NCBI GenBank assembly: GCA_035292605.1
Contig: DATDPT010000109.1
Coordinates: 1 to 8,353, forward strand
From: JALYNX01 sp035292605
Lineage (GTDB): Bacteria > Actinomycetota > Acidimicrobiia > Spongiisociales > ZC4RG35
DNA length: 8,353 nt
Direction: 5' to 3'
Part shown: positions 1 through 5,537 of the stretch, one piece after another
Layout of the letters: each line of letters starts with the position of its first letter
Position numbering within the stretch: the first letter of the stretch is position 1
Made by a program: the position numbers and the translations under genes
The notes under the pieces: generated by a model
Database searches by the model: none
Seen by the model: the letters and a program-made list of their open reading frames with translations, nothing else
What the model was told of the DNA's origin: nothing

Positions 1-939
1 CTCGGGGTAGACCTCCGGTTGGAGGATCTGCTCGAGGACACCGAGTTTGGAGACCTCTTTGGATCTGAAGCTCTCCGGGTCGTCCAATACCTCACCATCG
101 CGGTTCCCAAGGATGTTGGTCGAGAACCAGCCCCTGATCCCGAGCATCCGAGCCTTGAGCCCTGGGGCGACGATGGTCTTCATGAGCGTCTGTCCGGTCT
201 TGAAGTCCTTGCCCGCGATCGGGAGCCCCTCCTCGGCGGCGAGCTGGACGATCGCCGGCACGTCGACGGTCATATTGGGGGCGCCGTTGGCGAAAGGAAC
301 GCCCATTCTCAGAGCTGCGTATGCATAGATCTGAGAGGGGGCGATGGTCGGGTCGCTCTCCTTGAGGCCCTTCACGAAGGCGTCGAGGTCGACGTGGGCC
401 TCGGACAGATCCCGATAGGCCTCGGTGGAGCCACACCAGACCATGACCAGCCGATCGACCATTTTCTCCGCGCGGAAACGGTCGATGTCCTCCATGAGGC
501 TCTCGGCGAGGTCCATGTAGTTGGTCCCCTCCTTGACCTGGTCGACCCCGTCGAGGTTCTTGACCCAGTCCTCCGAGAAGACAGCCGACAGAGGCTTGAC
601 GGATCGGAGCTCTTCTCCGATTCCCTCGAGGTGACGGGGATCGAGAACCCCGGCCTTCATCGCCGAGGTGTAGGCGTCGTCGGAATAGGGGTCCCAGCCG
701 CCGAACTCCAGGTCATCGAGACCGGCCAGAGGGACGAAGTCCCTGATGAGCGGATTGCGCTGCTCGGTGCGCTTGCCGAGCCGGATGTGGGACATCTGGG
801 TCAATGAGCCAAAGGGCAGGGCATCGCCCTTCCGTGCGGCCAGCACGCCGGCGATGAAGGTGGTGGAAACCGCACCCATGCCAGGGGTGAGCACGCCTAG
901 CTTCCCGATGGCGGGGGCGATCTGGGGTATGTCTGTCAT
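1..939 (-). CDS. ino1: myo-inositol-1-phosphate synthase (partial, C-terminus beyond window)
   Basis: NAD-dependent cyclase-isomerase that converts glucose 6-phosphate to inositol 3-phosphate, the first step to inositol, phosphatidylinositol and, in many actinobacteria, mycothiol. The 313 visible residues match the family along their length: the dinucleotide-binding segment GVLTPGMGAVSTT (15-27), SLTQMSHIRLGKRTE (45-59), FGGWDPYSDD (79-88), ANGAPNMTVDVPA (217-229), GKDFKTGQT (243-251) and GWFSTNILGNRDG (270-282). These are hallmarks of inositol-3-phosphate synthase. The ATG start is supported by an AGGAGG four bases upstream. The frame is still open at base 1, so the end of the protein is missing; the family is usually about 360-440 residues. 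It is divergent from the DUF6941-like gene with 67 bases between them. The identification is confident; the pathway role is inferred from the family. Confidence 0.93.
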   Translation of the reverse strand, partial: MTDIPQIAPAIGKLGVLTPGMGAVSTTFIAGVLAARKGDALPFGSLTQMSHIRLGKRTEQRNPLIRDFVPLAGLDDLEFGGWDPYSDDAYTSAMKAGVLDPRHLEGIGEELRSVKPLSAVFSEDWVKNLDGVDQVKEGTNYMDLAESLMEDIDRFRAEKMVDRLVMVWCGSTEAYRDLSEAHVDLDAFVKGLKESDPTIAPSQIYAYAALRMGVPFANGAPNMTVDVPAIVQLAAEEGLPIAGKDFKTGQTLMKTIVAPGLKARMLGIRGWFSTNILGNRDGEVLDDPESFRSKEVSKLGVLEQILQPEVYPE

Positions 940-943
940 CGAT

Positions 944-962
944 CCTCCTGGCGGGAACGATA
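944..962 (-). promoter_or_regulatory. Probable -10 box and ribosome binding site of ino1
   Basis: Reading the minus strand, TATCGT (962-957) fits the actinobacterial TAnnnT -10 pattern. The perfect Shine-Dalgarno AGGAGG (949-944) follows seven bases later and lies four bases before the ATG. Transcription would start close to base 950, giving a very short leader. No convincing -35 hexamer is visible, so the promoter half is tentative while the ribosome binding site is firm. Confidence 0.5.
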
Positions 963-994
963 GGAGAGCAGATGGGGTCTGCGGAACCCGGGTC

Positions 995-1000
995 TAGTCT
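995..1000 (+). promoter_or_regulatory. -10 box for leaderless start of the DUF6941-like gene
   Basis: TAGTCT fits TAnnnT and lies exactly six bases (CCTCAC) before the GTG start codon. The predicted transcription start therefore coincides with the first base of the start codon. There is no Shine-Dalgarno sequence, which agrees with a leaderless transcript. The same hexamer at the same distance precedes the minus-strand gene that starts at 5804. Confidence 0.5.
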
Positions 1001-1006
1001 CCTCAC

Positions 1007-1465
1007 GTGGATCTCGCCCCCGATTCGCTGGGCCCAACGGTCGACGTCGCCCTTCTGGCGGACGCGGTCCAGGCGGTCAGGGGCAAGTTGTTCGTGCTCG
1101 GCGGCGGTTGGGACACCCTCTGGGTAAGGTCGTTTCCGGCCCGACATCCCAGTTTGGCGATCGGACTCAGACTTCGCGTTCCATCGTCTTGGGGTGAGGA
1201 AATCCTCAAGGTTGCTGTCGAGCTCCAGGACGCCGACGGTGCCCCCATGCTTCCTCACCCGCTGGCGCACACCGTGCAACTCCCCACGCACGCCGAGTCT
1301 CCGACCACCACCGACTTCGGGTTGATTCGATCGTTCACGTTCAACAACCTGTTGTTCCAGAAAGAAGGCTCTTACTCATTCGTGATCTCGGTCGACGACG
1401 AGCCGGTCTCGCGGCTTCGGTTCGCAGTGAGGGCCCGTTCTACGGAGGGAGAGCCCGCTTCCTGA
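1007..1465 (+). CDS. DUF6941-like protein of unknown function
   Basis: A 152-residue soluble protein without signal peptide or membrane segment. From memory, the N-terminal stretch LLADAVQAVRGKLFVLGGGWDT (16-37), followed by PARHPSLAIGLRLRVP (44-59), resembles the DUF6941 family of small proteins of unknown function common in actinobacteria and other environmental bacteria. The rest alternates hydrophobic and polar residues as in a beta-rich fold, with VAVELQDADG (69-78) and a final strand-like segment SYSFVISVDDE (122-132). GTG is chosen because it is the first start in the open frame and sits six bases after a TAGTCT -10 hexamer. The gene is divergent from ino1 and lies 87 bases before the peptidase gene. 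No function can be assigned. The family name is moderately sure. Confidence 0.75.
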   Translation: MDLAPDSLGPTVDVALLADAVQAVRGKLFVLGGGWDTLWVRSFPARHPSLAIGLRLRVPSSWGEEILKVAVELQDADGAPMLPHPLAHTVQLPTHAESPTTTDFGLIRSFTFNNLLFQKEGSYSFVISVDDEPVSRLRFAVRARSTEGEPAS

Positions 1466-1478
1466 GGCGAATCGATGT

Positions 1479-1505
1479 TTGATAGTGCCAGCGTTCGCAT
1501 AGCCT
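1479..1505 (+). promoter_or_regulatory. Possible promoter of the M23 peptidase gene
   Basis: TTGATA (1479-1484) resembles a -35 hexamer and TAGCCT (1500-1505) fits the TAnnnT -10 pattern. The 15-base spacer is shorter than the usual 16-18. Transcription would start near 1512, leaving a leader of about 40 bases. This is the only promoter-like arrangement seen in the 87-base gap, and it is weak. Confidence 0.25.
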
Positions 1506-1552
1506 GACCCACTTGCACGGGACAAGAGGACCGTCCCGATCCTTCCCTATCT

Positions 1553-2209
1553 ATGGAGGTCTTTCTGTCTCTGCTGCAACGTCCTTCTTCGCGCCTGTTC
1601 TGGCGTGTGGCGTTTGCTCTGGTTGCCGTGACGACCCTTCCGTCCCTGTCGGCCTGGGCAGCGGACGAGCCACCTTTCGAAATCAGGTTCCCCCAGGAGA
1701 CGCAGATCACGATCTTTGCCTCGAGCTTCGGCGCCGGGCGCTCCGGCGGGCGTCGTCATCATGGGGTTGACCTCATGGCTCCAAAGATGACCCAGGTGTA
1801 CGCAGCCGAGGACGGCTACGTGGCGCGGGTGGAGACCCATTCGCTGGCCGGTCGCTACATCGAGATCTCACATGGCGGCGGTTGGTCCACTCGGTACGTC
1901 CATCTCAACAACGACAATCCGGGAACGGACGACGGTGACGCCGATTGGGCGTTGACCTTGGCGCCCGGCGTCCGCCTCGGGGCGTGGGTCGAGGCTGGTG
2001 AGTTGATCGCCTGGGTGGGCGATTCCGGTAACGCGGAGTGGAGCGGCTCTCACACCCATTTCGAGCTTGTCATCGATGGGCGCCCCATCGACCCCTATCC
2101 GTTCCTCGAAGAGGCATGGGAACGGGATGAGAAGAGGTACGAGGCCCACCTCTGGGATCTCTTGCACCCACTTGCCTCAATCGAGTGGTCTGAACGAATC
2201 ATTGGATGA
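1553..2209 (+). CDS. Secreted M23 (LytM-type) metallopeptidase
   Basis: A 218-residue zinc endopeptidase-like protein of the M23 family, whose members cut peptide cross-links in peptidoglycan outside the membrane. The N-terminus is a typical signal peptide: arginines at 10, 14 and 18, a hydrophobic core VAFALVAVTTL (19-29) and a cleavage motif SAWA/AD (33-38). The mature part is almost only the catalytic domain. It has the first metal-ligand motif HHGVDLMAP (69-77, H69 and D73), YVHL (115-118) with the conserved third histidine, and SHTHFEL (166-172) giving the HxH pair H167/H169. All key residues are present, so it should be active and not a degenerate LytM activator. There is no cell-wall binding domain or coiled coil. 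The ATG has no Shine-Dalgarno upstream; the nearest GGAGG (1555-1559) lies inside the first codons. The stop overlaps the end of the convergent Rossmann gene by 11 bases. Confidence 0.9.
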   Translation: MEVFLSLLQRPSSRLFWRVAFALVAVTTLPSLSAWAADEPPFEIRFPQETQITIFASSFGAGRSGGRRHHGVDLMAPKMTQVYAAEDGYVARVETHSLAGRYIEISHGGGWSTRYVHLNNDNPGTDDGDADWALTLAPGVRLGAWVEAGELIAWVGDSGNAEWSGSHTHFELVIDGRPIDPYPFLEEAWERDEKRYEAHLWDLLHPLASIEWSERIIG

Positions 2210-2639
2210 TGCGGGCGTCGTCCAACTCCAGCACCCGGCGGGCAAGACCCGGGTCGCCAGGGGAGACCCTCGCCATTTCGGGCACCTCGACTGCCGGCGG
2301 TTCCCGGTCCAACACCCAGATGACCCGATGGACTCCGGCGTTGACAACCGCACGACCCCAGGCCTCGAGGACGTCGACTTCGCTGGCGGCAAAGGACCGT
2401 TCCCGATCGTCTCGGGCAGCATCGGTGACTAGGACCGCGGTGAAGCAATGCAAAGCCGCTCCTTCGATGTGGCTGTCGTCGGATACATCCCCGAGCGCCA
2501 CCTTGACCCCCCTCCGTTTGAGTTCGGCGACGATCTCGGGGTCCGAGACGAAGGCACGCACCTCCCGCCCCGGTTGGGTCAATGCGCCGATGATCGCCAA
2601 ACCTGGCCCGGTATCTGCGCCGATCACGATGACTGGCAT
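2199..2639 (-). CDS. Short NAD(P)-binding Rossmann-fold (NmrA/atypical SDR-like) protein
   Basis: A 146-residue protein that looks like the N-terminal half of an atypical short-chain dehydrogenase or NmrA-like protein. The first strand and glycine-rich loop are MPVIVIGADTGPG (1-13). A second strand EVRAFVSDP (26-34) follows, where such proteins recognise the adenine ribose, and then VKVALGDVSDD (45-55), the usual position of an aspartate near the cofactor. GVHRVIWVLDRE (101-112) matches the fourth or fifth strand. The usual catalytic YxxxK and the C-terminal substrate domain of full-length relatives (about 210-300 residues) are absent. It may bind a dinucleotide without classical SDR catalysis, or act as a redox-sensing partner; this is inference. 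A TAGTTT hexamer seven bases before the ATG suggests a leaderless transcript. It is divergent from the methyltransferase gene. Confidence 0.78.
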   Translation of the reverse strand: MPVIVIGADTGPGLAIIGALTQPGREVRAFVSDPEIVAELKRRGVKVALGDVSDDSHIEGAALHCFTAVLVTDAARDDRERSFAASEVDVLEAWGRAVVNAGVHRVIWVLDREPPAVEVPEMARVSPGDPGLARRVLELDDARIIQ

Positions 2640-2646
2640 GGCGGCG

Positions 2647-2652
2647 AAACTA
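2647..2652 (-). promoter_or_regulatory. -10 box for leaderless start of the Rossmann-fold gene
   Basis: On the minus strand TAGTTT lies seven bases (CGCCGCC) before the ATG at 2639, so the transcript would begin at or next to the start codon. No Shine-Dalgarno sequence is present. A second TAnnnT hexamer, TACGTT (2657-2652), overlaps it by one base. Confidence 0.45.
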
Positions 2653-2656
2653 ACGT
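2651..2656 (+). promoter_or_regulatory. Possible -10 box of the methyltransferase gene, overlapping the opposite -10
   Basis: TAACGT on the plus strand fits TAnnnT and would start transcription near 2663, about 23 bases before the TTG start. It shares two bases with the TAGTTT hexamer of the divergent gene, so RNA polymerase could probably occupy only one of the two promoters at a time. No -35 element is recognisable. This is a weak call. Confidence 0.25.
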
Positions 2657-2685
2657 ATGGCGTCCTGTATGAGTGATGTGGTGCT

Positions 2686-3540
2686 TTGAGCTGGGAAGAT
2701 CAGCGCTCGTGGCACCTGATGCGGCCACTGGTGTACTACCTGCGGGAAGATTTCATCTCGCCCGCCATGGCTGCGGGTCGCGACATCCTCGACTTCTCCG
2801 CCGGGCTCGGGGACCTGTCCCGATACCTCATCGAAAGCGGAGCCCGCAGTGTCACTGCCACCGTGCCCGAAACCTCGCCCCCCGCGCCCACCGACGCGGT
2901 CAGATGGGTGGGGGATGTCGCCGCGGGCAGCATCGCGGAACGTCTTCCAGAGTCGTCGTTCGATATGGCCGCGGTCCGAATGGTGTTCCAGTTCCCGACC
3001 TGGGAAGGGGATAGGGCCGATCCCGACACGATGGTCGAGGCGTTGGCCCGGGTTCTCCGGCCGCATGGTCGGCTGGTGGTGTCATTTCATCAGTTCCGTG
3101 CCTTCGAACCGGTGCCCGCCCAAGGCGATCCCCCGACCGCTGACGAGGCGCTCGACAAAGCCACAGGGGAGCTGGCACGGCTGGCCAGGGTGGTTCGCTA
3201 CCTGGGTCTTCCACCACGCGAGGGACCGTCAGGGGAGAGCGGATTCGGGTTGAAGATCCCGATGTTCGTCACCACCCTTCAGACCCACGGGTTCGACATC
3301 GAGACCGCCGATCATCCGGAACCTTTCACTTTTCCCCTCGATCTCGATGGCAGAAGCGACGAGGACATCACCGATCTCGGTCGTCGGGTGATGGATCTGA
3401 AGAGCCGATACCTGTCCGATCCCGGTCAAAGCCCCTATGACAGACCGGGCGCTGTGCGCAGGATGCTCATCGAGTTGAGCGGGATGGTCGAGTTCGTGGC
3501 CTGGCCGATCGTCAGAGTGGTGGCCCGACTCCGAAACTGA
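2686..3540 (+). CDS. Class I SAM-dependent methyltransferase, substrate unknown
   Basis: A 284-residue cytoplasmic protein with the Rossmann-like methyltransferase core. Motif I is DILDFSAGLGDLSRYL (33-48), the SAM-binding DxxxGxG-type loop. GDVAAGSIAERLPESSFDMAAVRMVFQF contains the acidic position after strand 3 (D77) and motif IV (91-103). ARVLRPHGRLVVSFHQF (121-137) is the usual post-motif helix and strand. The C-terminal 140 residues contain a charged helical stretch (150-170) and a LKIPMFVTTLQTHGFDIET-type segment typical of the sixth strand region. The substrate cannot be read from the sequence. The TTG start is the first possible start after an in-frame stop; a GAGTGAT eight bases upstream resembles the extended Shine-Dalgarno of sufB. 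The alternative ATG is codon 12 and has no ribosome binding site. The TTG overlaps the TGA of a tiny upstream frame as TTGA. Confidence 0.85.
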   Translation: MSWEDQRSWHLMRPLVYYLREDFISPAMAAGRDILDFSAGLGDLSRYLIESGARSVTATVPETSPPAPTDAVRWVGDVAAGSIAERLPESSFDMAAVRMVFQFPTWEGDRADPDTMVEALARVLRPHGRLVVSFHQFRAFEPVPAQGDPPTADEALDKATGELARLARVVRYLGLPPREGPSGESGFGLKIPMFVTTLQTHGFDIETADHPEPFTFPLDLDGRSDEDITDLGRRVMDLKSRYLSDPGQSPYDRPGAVRRMLIELSGMVEFVAWPIVRVVARLRN

Positions 3541-3567
3541 ACTTTCTCGCTGGTCTGCTCGATCCGG

Positions 3568-3573
3568 TACAAT
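3568..3573 (+). promoter_or_regulatory. -10 box of sufB
   Basis: TACAAT differs from the TATAAT consensus at one position and is the best -10 hexamer in the window. It places the transcription start near 3580, inside the palindrome at 3575-3592. A good -35 hexamer is not seen at the expected place. The leader to the sufB start would be about 80 bases. Confidence 0.5.
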
Positions 3574-3574
3574 C

Positions 3575-3592
3575 CCACTATCGGGATAGTGG
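3575..3592. promoter_or_regulatory. 18-bp palindrome, candidate operator of sufB
   Basis: CCACTATC-GG-GATAGTGG has two perfect 8-bp arms and a two-base centre. It begins two bases after the -10 box and covers the predicted transcription start, the classic place for a repressor to block initiation. The arms resemble the ACT...AGT symmetry of some Rrf2/IscR-type sites, a family that controls Fe-S assembly genes, but the regulator is not in the window and its identity is inference. It could also fold as a hairpin at the 5' end of the transcript. Confidence 0.55.
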
Positions 3593-3647
3593 AAATTCGT
3601 GACACCACTTTTCCGTTCACAAGAAGAGGCCAATCGAAAAGATGCTT

Positions 3648-3656
3648 GAGGTGATC
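3648..3656 (+). promoter_or_regulatory. Extended ribosome binding site of sufB
   Basis: GAGGTGATC matches nine consecutive positions of the extended Shine-Dalgarno complementary to the 16S rRNA end, and it ends five bases before the GTG. It fixes the GTG at 3662 as the start of sufB. Confidence 0.75.
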
Positions 3657-3661
3657 AACCC

Positions 3662-5071
3662 GTGGCCACTGTCGATCTAGATCTTGGTGGGTACCGGCTC
3701 GGCTGGCATGACGACGTCGAGTATGCCTTCACGCCGCGCAAGGGCCTAGACGAGGACGTGATTCGCGAGATCTCGGCTCTGAAGGGCGAGCCGGAGTGGA
3801 TGCTCGCCTTCCGGTTGAAGGCGTATGACCGCTTTCTGAAGAAGCCGATCCCGCAGTGGGGCGGTGGCGGTCTGCTCAACACCATCGACTTCGATGACAT
3901 CTATTACTACATCAAGCCGGCCGGTGAGCAGCAGAAGGACTGGGACATGGTCCCCGAGGGGATCAAGGCCACTTACGAGAAGCTGGGGATTCCCCAGGCG
4001 GAGCGCAAGTACCTGGCGGGGGTAACCGCGCAATATGAGTCAGAAGTCGTCTACCACCGCAATCGGGACGACCTCGAGAAGCTCGGAGTCTTGTTCACCG
4101 ACATGGACACCGCCCTCCGCGAGTACCCCGACATCGTCAAGAAGTACTTCGCGACCATCATCCCGCCCAATGACAACAAGTTCGCCGCGCTCAACTCGGC
4201 AGTGTGGTCGGGCGGCTCGTTCATCTATGTCCCGCCGGGCGTGCATGTCGACCAGCCGCTGCAGGCCTACTTCCGGATCAACTCCGAGAACATGGGCCAG
4301 TTCGAGCGGACCCTGATCATCGTCGACGAAGGGGCCTACGTGCACTACGTCGAAGGCTGCTCCGCTCCGGTGTACACCACCGACTCCCTCCACGCCGCCG
4401 TGGTCGAGATCATCGTGAAGGAGGGGGCGCGCTGCCGGTACACGACCATTCAGAACTGGTCGAACAACGTGTTCAACTTGGTCACCAAGCGGGCGGTTGC
4501 CTATCGCAACGCGACCATGGAATGGGTGGACGGCAACCTGGGAAGTCGTCTCACCATGAAGTACCCCGCGGTATGGCTCATGGAGCCGGGGGCCCATGGC
4601 GAGGTCCTGTCCATCGCCTTTGCCGGCGAGGGCCAGCATCAGGATGCGGGCGCCAAGATGGTTCATGTCGCTCCCGACACCACGTCCACCATCGTCTCCA
4701 AGTCGATCGCCAAGGGCGGCGGGCGCTCCGGTTACCGGGGTTTGGTACGCGTTGAGCCTGGCGCCGAGAACGCCAAGAGCTTCGTCCGCTGCGACGCTCT
4801 CATCCTCGACGAGAACAGCCGGTCCGACACCTATCCGTATATGGAGATCGAGGAGAACGACGCCGAGATCGGGCACGAGGCCACCGTCTCCAAGGTGGGC
4901 GAGGAGCAGCTCTTCTATTTGATGAGCCGCGGTCTGAGCGAGGAGCAGGCGACATCGATGATCGTGGCCGGCTTCATCGAGCCGATCGTCAAGGAGCTGC
5001 CGATGGAGTATGCGGTCGAGATGAACCGGCTCATCGAGCTCAACATGACGGAGGCAGGCGCCGTCGGCTAG
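3662..5071 (+). CDS. sufB: SufB, Fe-S cluster assembly scaffold protein
   Basis: A 469-residue cytosolic subunit of the SufBCD complex, on which Fe-S clusters are built from sulfur delivered by SufS and its partner. The whole length matches SufB and not SufD: NSAVWSGGSFIYVPPGVHVD (178-197), the beta-helix core, EGCSAPVYTTDSLHAAVVE (231-249), KSIAKGGGRSGYRG (347-360), FVRCDALILDENSRSDTYPY (374-393) and IGHEATVSKVGEEQLFY (403-419). C377 corresponds to the sulfur-accepting cysteine of Escherichia coli SufB, and H405/E406 lie in the conserved GHEAT motif. The length is normal for the family. The GTG start follows a near-perfect extended ribosome binding site. Expression is probably controlled by the TACAAT box and the palindrome upstream. 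Unusually, no other suf gene is adjacent: a methyltransferase lies before it and a small membrane protein after it, so SufC, SufD and SufS must be encoded elsewhere. Confidence 0.97.
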   Translation: MATVDLDLGGYRLGWHDDVEYAFTPRKGLDEDVIREISALKGEPEWMLAFRLKAYDRFLKKPIPQWGGGGLLNTIDFDDIYYYIKPAGEQQKDWDMVPEGIKATYEKLGIPQAERKYLAGVTAQYESEVVYHRNRDDLEKLGVLFTDMDTALREYPDIVKKYFATIIPPNDNKFAALNSAVWSGGSFIYVPPGVHVDQPLQAYFRINSENMGQFERTLIIVDEGAYVHYVEGCSAPVYTTDSLHAAVVEIIVKEGARCRYTTIQNWSNNVFNLVTKRAVAYRNATMEWVDGNLGSRLTMKYPAVWLMEPGAHGEVLSIAFAGEGQHQDAGAKMVHVAPDTTSTIVSKSIAKGGGRSGYRGLVRVEPGAENAKSFVRCDALILDENSRSDTYPYMEIEENDAEIGHEATVSKVGEEQLFYLMSRGLSEEQATSMIVAGFIEPIVKELPMEYAVEMNRLIELNMTEAGAVG

Positions 5072-5082
5072 CAGGCGGCCCC

Positions 5083-5100
5083 CGGCGGACGGTCCCGCCG
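5083..5100. terminator. GC-rich hairpin after sufB, probable terminator
   Basis: CGGCGG-ACGGTC-CCGCCG forms a perfect six-pair GC stem with a six-base loop, starting 12 bases after the sufB stop. There is no T-run after it, as is common in actinobacterial terminators. It could equally be a 3' stabilising hairpin. Together with the structure at 5103-5152 it separates sufB from the next gene. Confidence 0.4.
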
Positions 5101-5102
5101 TG

Positions 5103-5152
5103 CGTAATTGGGATCCACAGGTCCGAATATGGCCCCTGTCCGTCCAATTACG
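5103..5152. repeat. Long two-part inverted repeat between sufB and the GlsB-type gene
   Basis: The outer arms CGTAATTGG (5103-5111) and CCAATTACG (5144-5152) are perfect 9-bp complements. Inside them ACAGG (5117-5121) pairs with CCTGT (5135-5139). A 5/4-base internal loop separates the two stems, and CC/GG next to a GAATAT loop could extend the inner stem. The A/T-rich outer arms contrast with the GC-rich surroundings. It may be a second terminator, an RNA processing structure or a short dispersed repeat; nothing decides between these. Confidence 0.5.
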
Positions 5153-5184
5153 GGGAGGCGTTCCCCAACGTCAGCAGCCTCCGG

Positions 5185-5244
5185 TAGGGTTTAGATCGTT
5201 CGGTCGTGGGAAGGCAACTTCGGAAGACAAGACGATCTGAAAGG
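5185..5244 (+). promoter_or_regulatory. Possible promoter and ribosome binding site of the GlsB-type gene
   Basis: TAGGGT (5185-5190) fits the TAnnnT -10 pattern, and transcription would start near 5197 with a leader of about 55 bases. AAAGG (5240-5244), followed by GGATC, lies eight bases before the ATG at 5253 and is a reasonable ribosome binding site. No -35 element is clear, so the -10 assignment is tentative. Confidence 0.35.
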
Positions 5245-5252
5245 GATCTTCC

Positions 5253-5504
5253 ATGGCGATTCTTGTTTGGCTACTAATCGGCTTGATCGCCGGGGCCCTG
5301 GCCCGGCTGGTGGTCCCCGGCACTGACCCGATGGGCTGGGTAGGCACCCTGATCCTGGGTTTGGCCGGCTCGCTCGTAGGTGGGTTCCTCGGGAACCTGA
5401 TCGCCGACCAGGAGTTCGACGTCAGCACCGCCGGCCTTCTCGGCTCGGTGGTTGGTGCGGTGATCGTGCTCTTGATCTTCCGCTCGATGCGCGCCAGAAC
5501 CTGA
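5253..5504 (+). CDS. GlsB/YeaQ/YmgE-family small membrane protein
   Basis: An 83-residue integral membrane protein of the transglycosylase-associated (GlsB/YeaQ/YmgE) family, whose members are often linked to stress responses. Three hydrophobic segments are visible: 3-21 (LLIGLIAGALARLVVP follows the start), 28-50 with the glycine-rich GTLILGLAGSLVGGFLG, and 60-77 ending in VVGAVIVLLIFR. The RLVVPGTDPMGWVGTLILG segment (18-36), with its PG turn between the first two helices, is typical of the family. The short polar loop DQEFDVST (52-59) separates the last two helices. The length is normal. The gene has its own ribosome binding site and stands between the hairpins after sufB and a convergent membrane-protein gene. 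The molecular function of the family is not established. Confidence 0.87.
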   Translation: MAILVWLLIGLIAGALARLVVPGTDPMGWVGTLILGLAGSLVGGFLGNLIADQEFDVSTAGLLGSVVGAVIVLLIFRSMRART

Positions 5505-5537
5505 CCATCCGGGCGGGATTCTCGGTGGGGTCGTCCC

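Noticed and set aside
19..807. Long plus-strand frame of 262 residues over the ino1 region
   Set aside because: It is the reverse-strand shadow of ino1, whose family motifs are unmistakable on the minus strand.
3642..3680. Twelve-codon frame (MLEVINPWPLSI) overlapping the sufB start
   Set aside because: It has no good ribosome binding site, and its second to fourth codons are the sufB Shine-Dalgarno itself. It looks like chance.
4040..4876. Minus-strand frame of 278 residues inside sufB
   Set aside because: High GC content opens the antisense frame. The plus strand encodes full-length SufB and the antisense product has no recognisable motif.
5189..5199. Single GTTTA 11-mer before the GlsB-type gene as a response regulator site
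   Set aside because: The next 11 bases do not match the repeat, so the tandem arrangement is missing.
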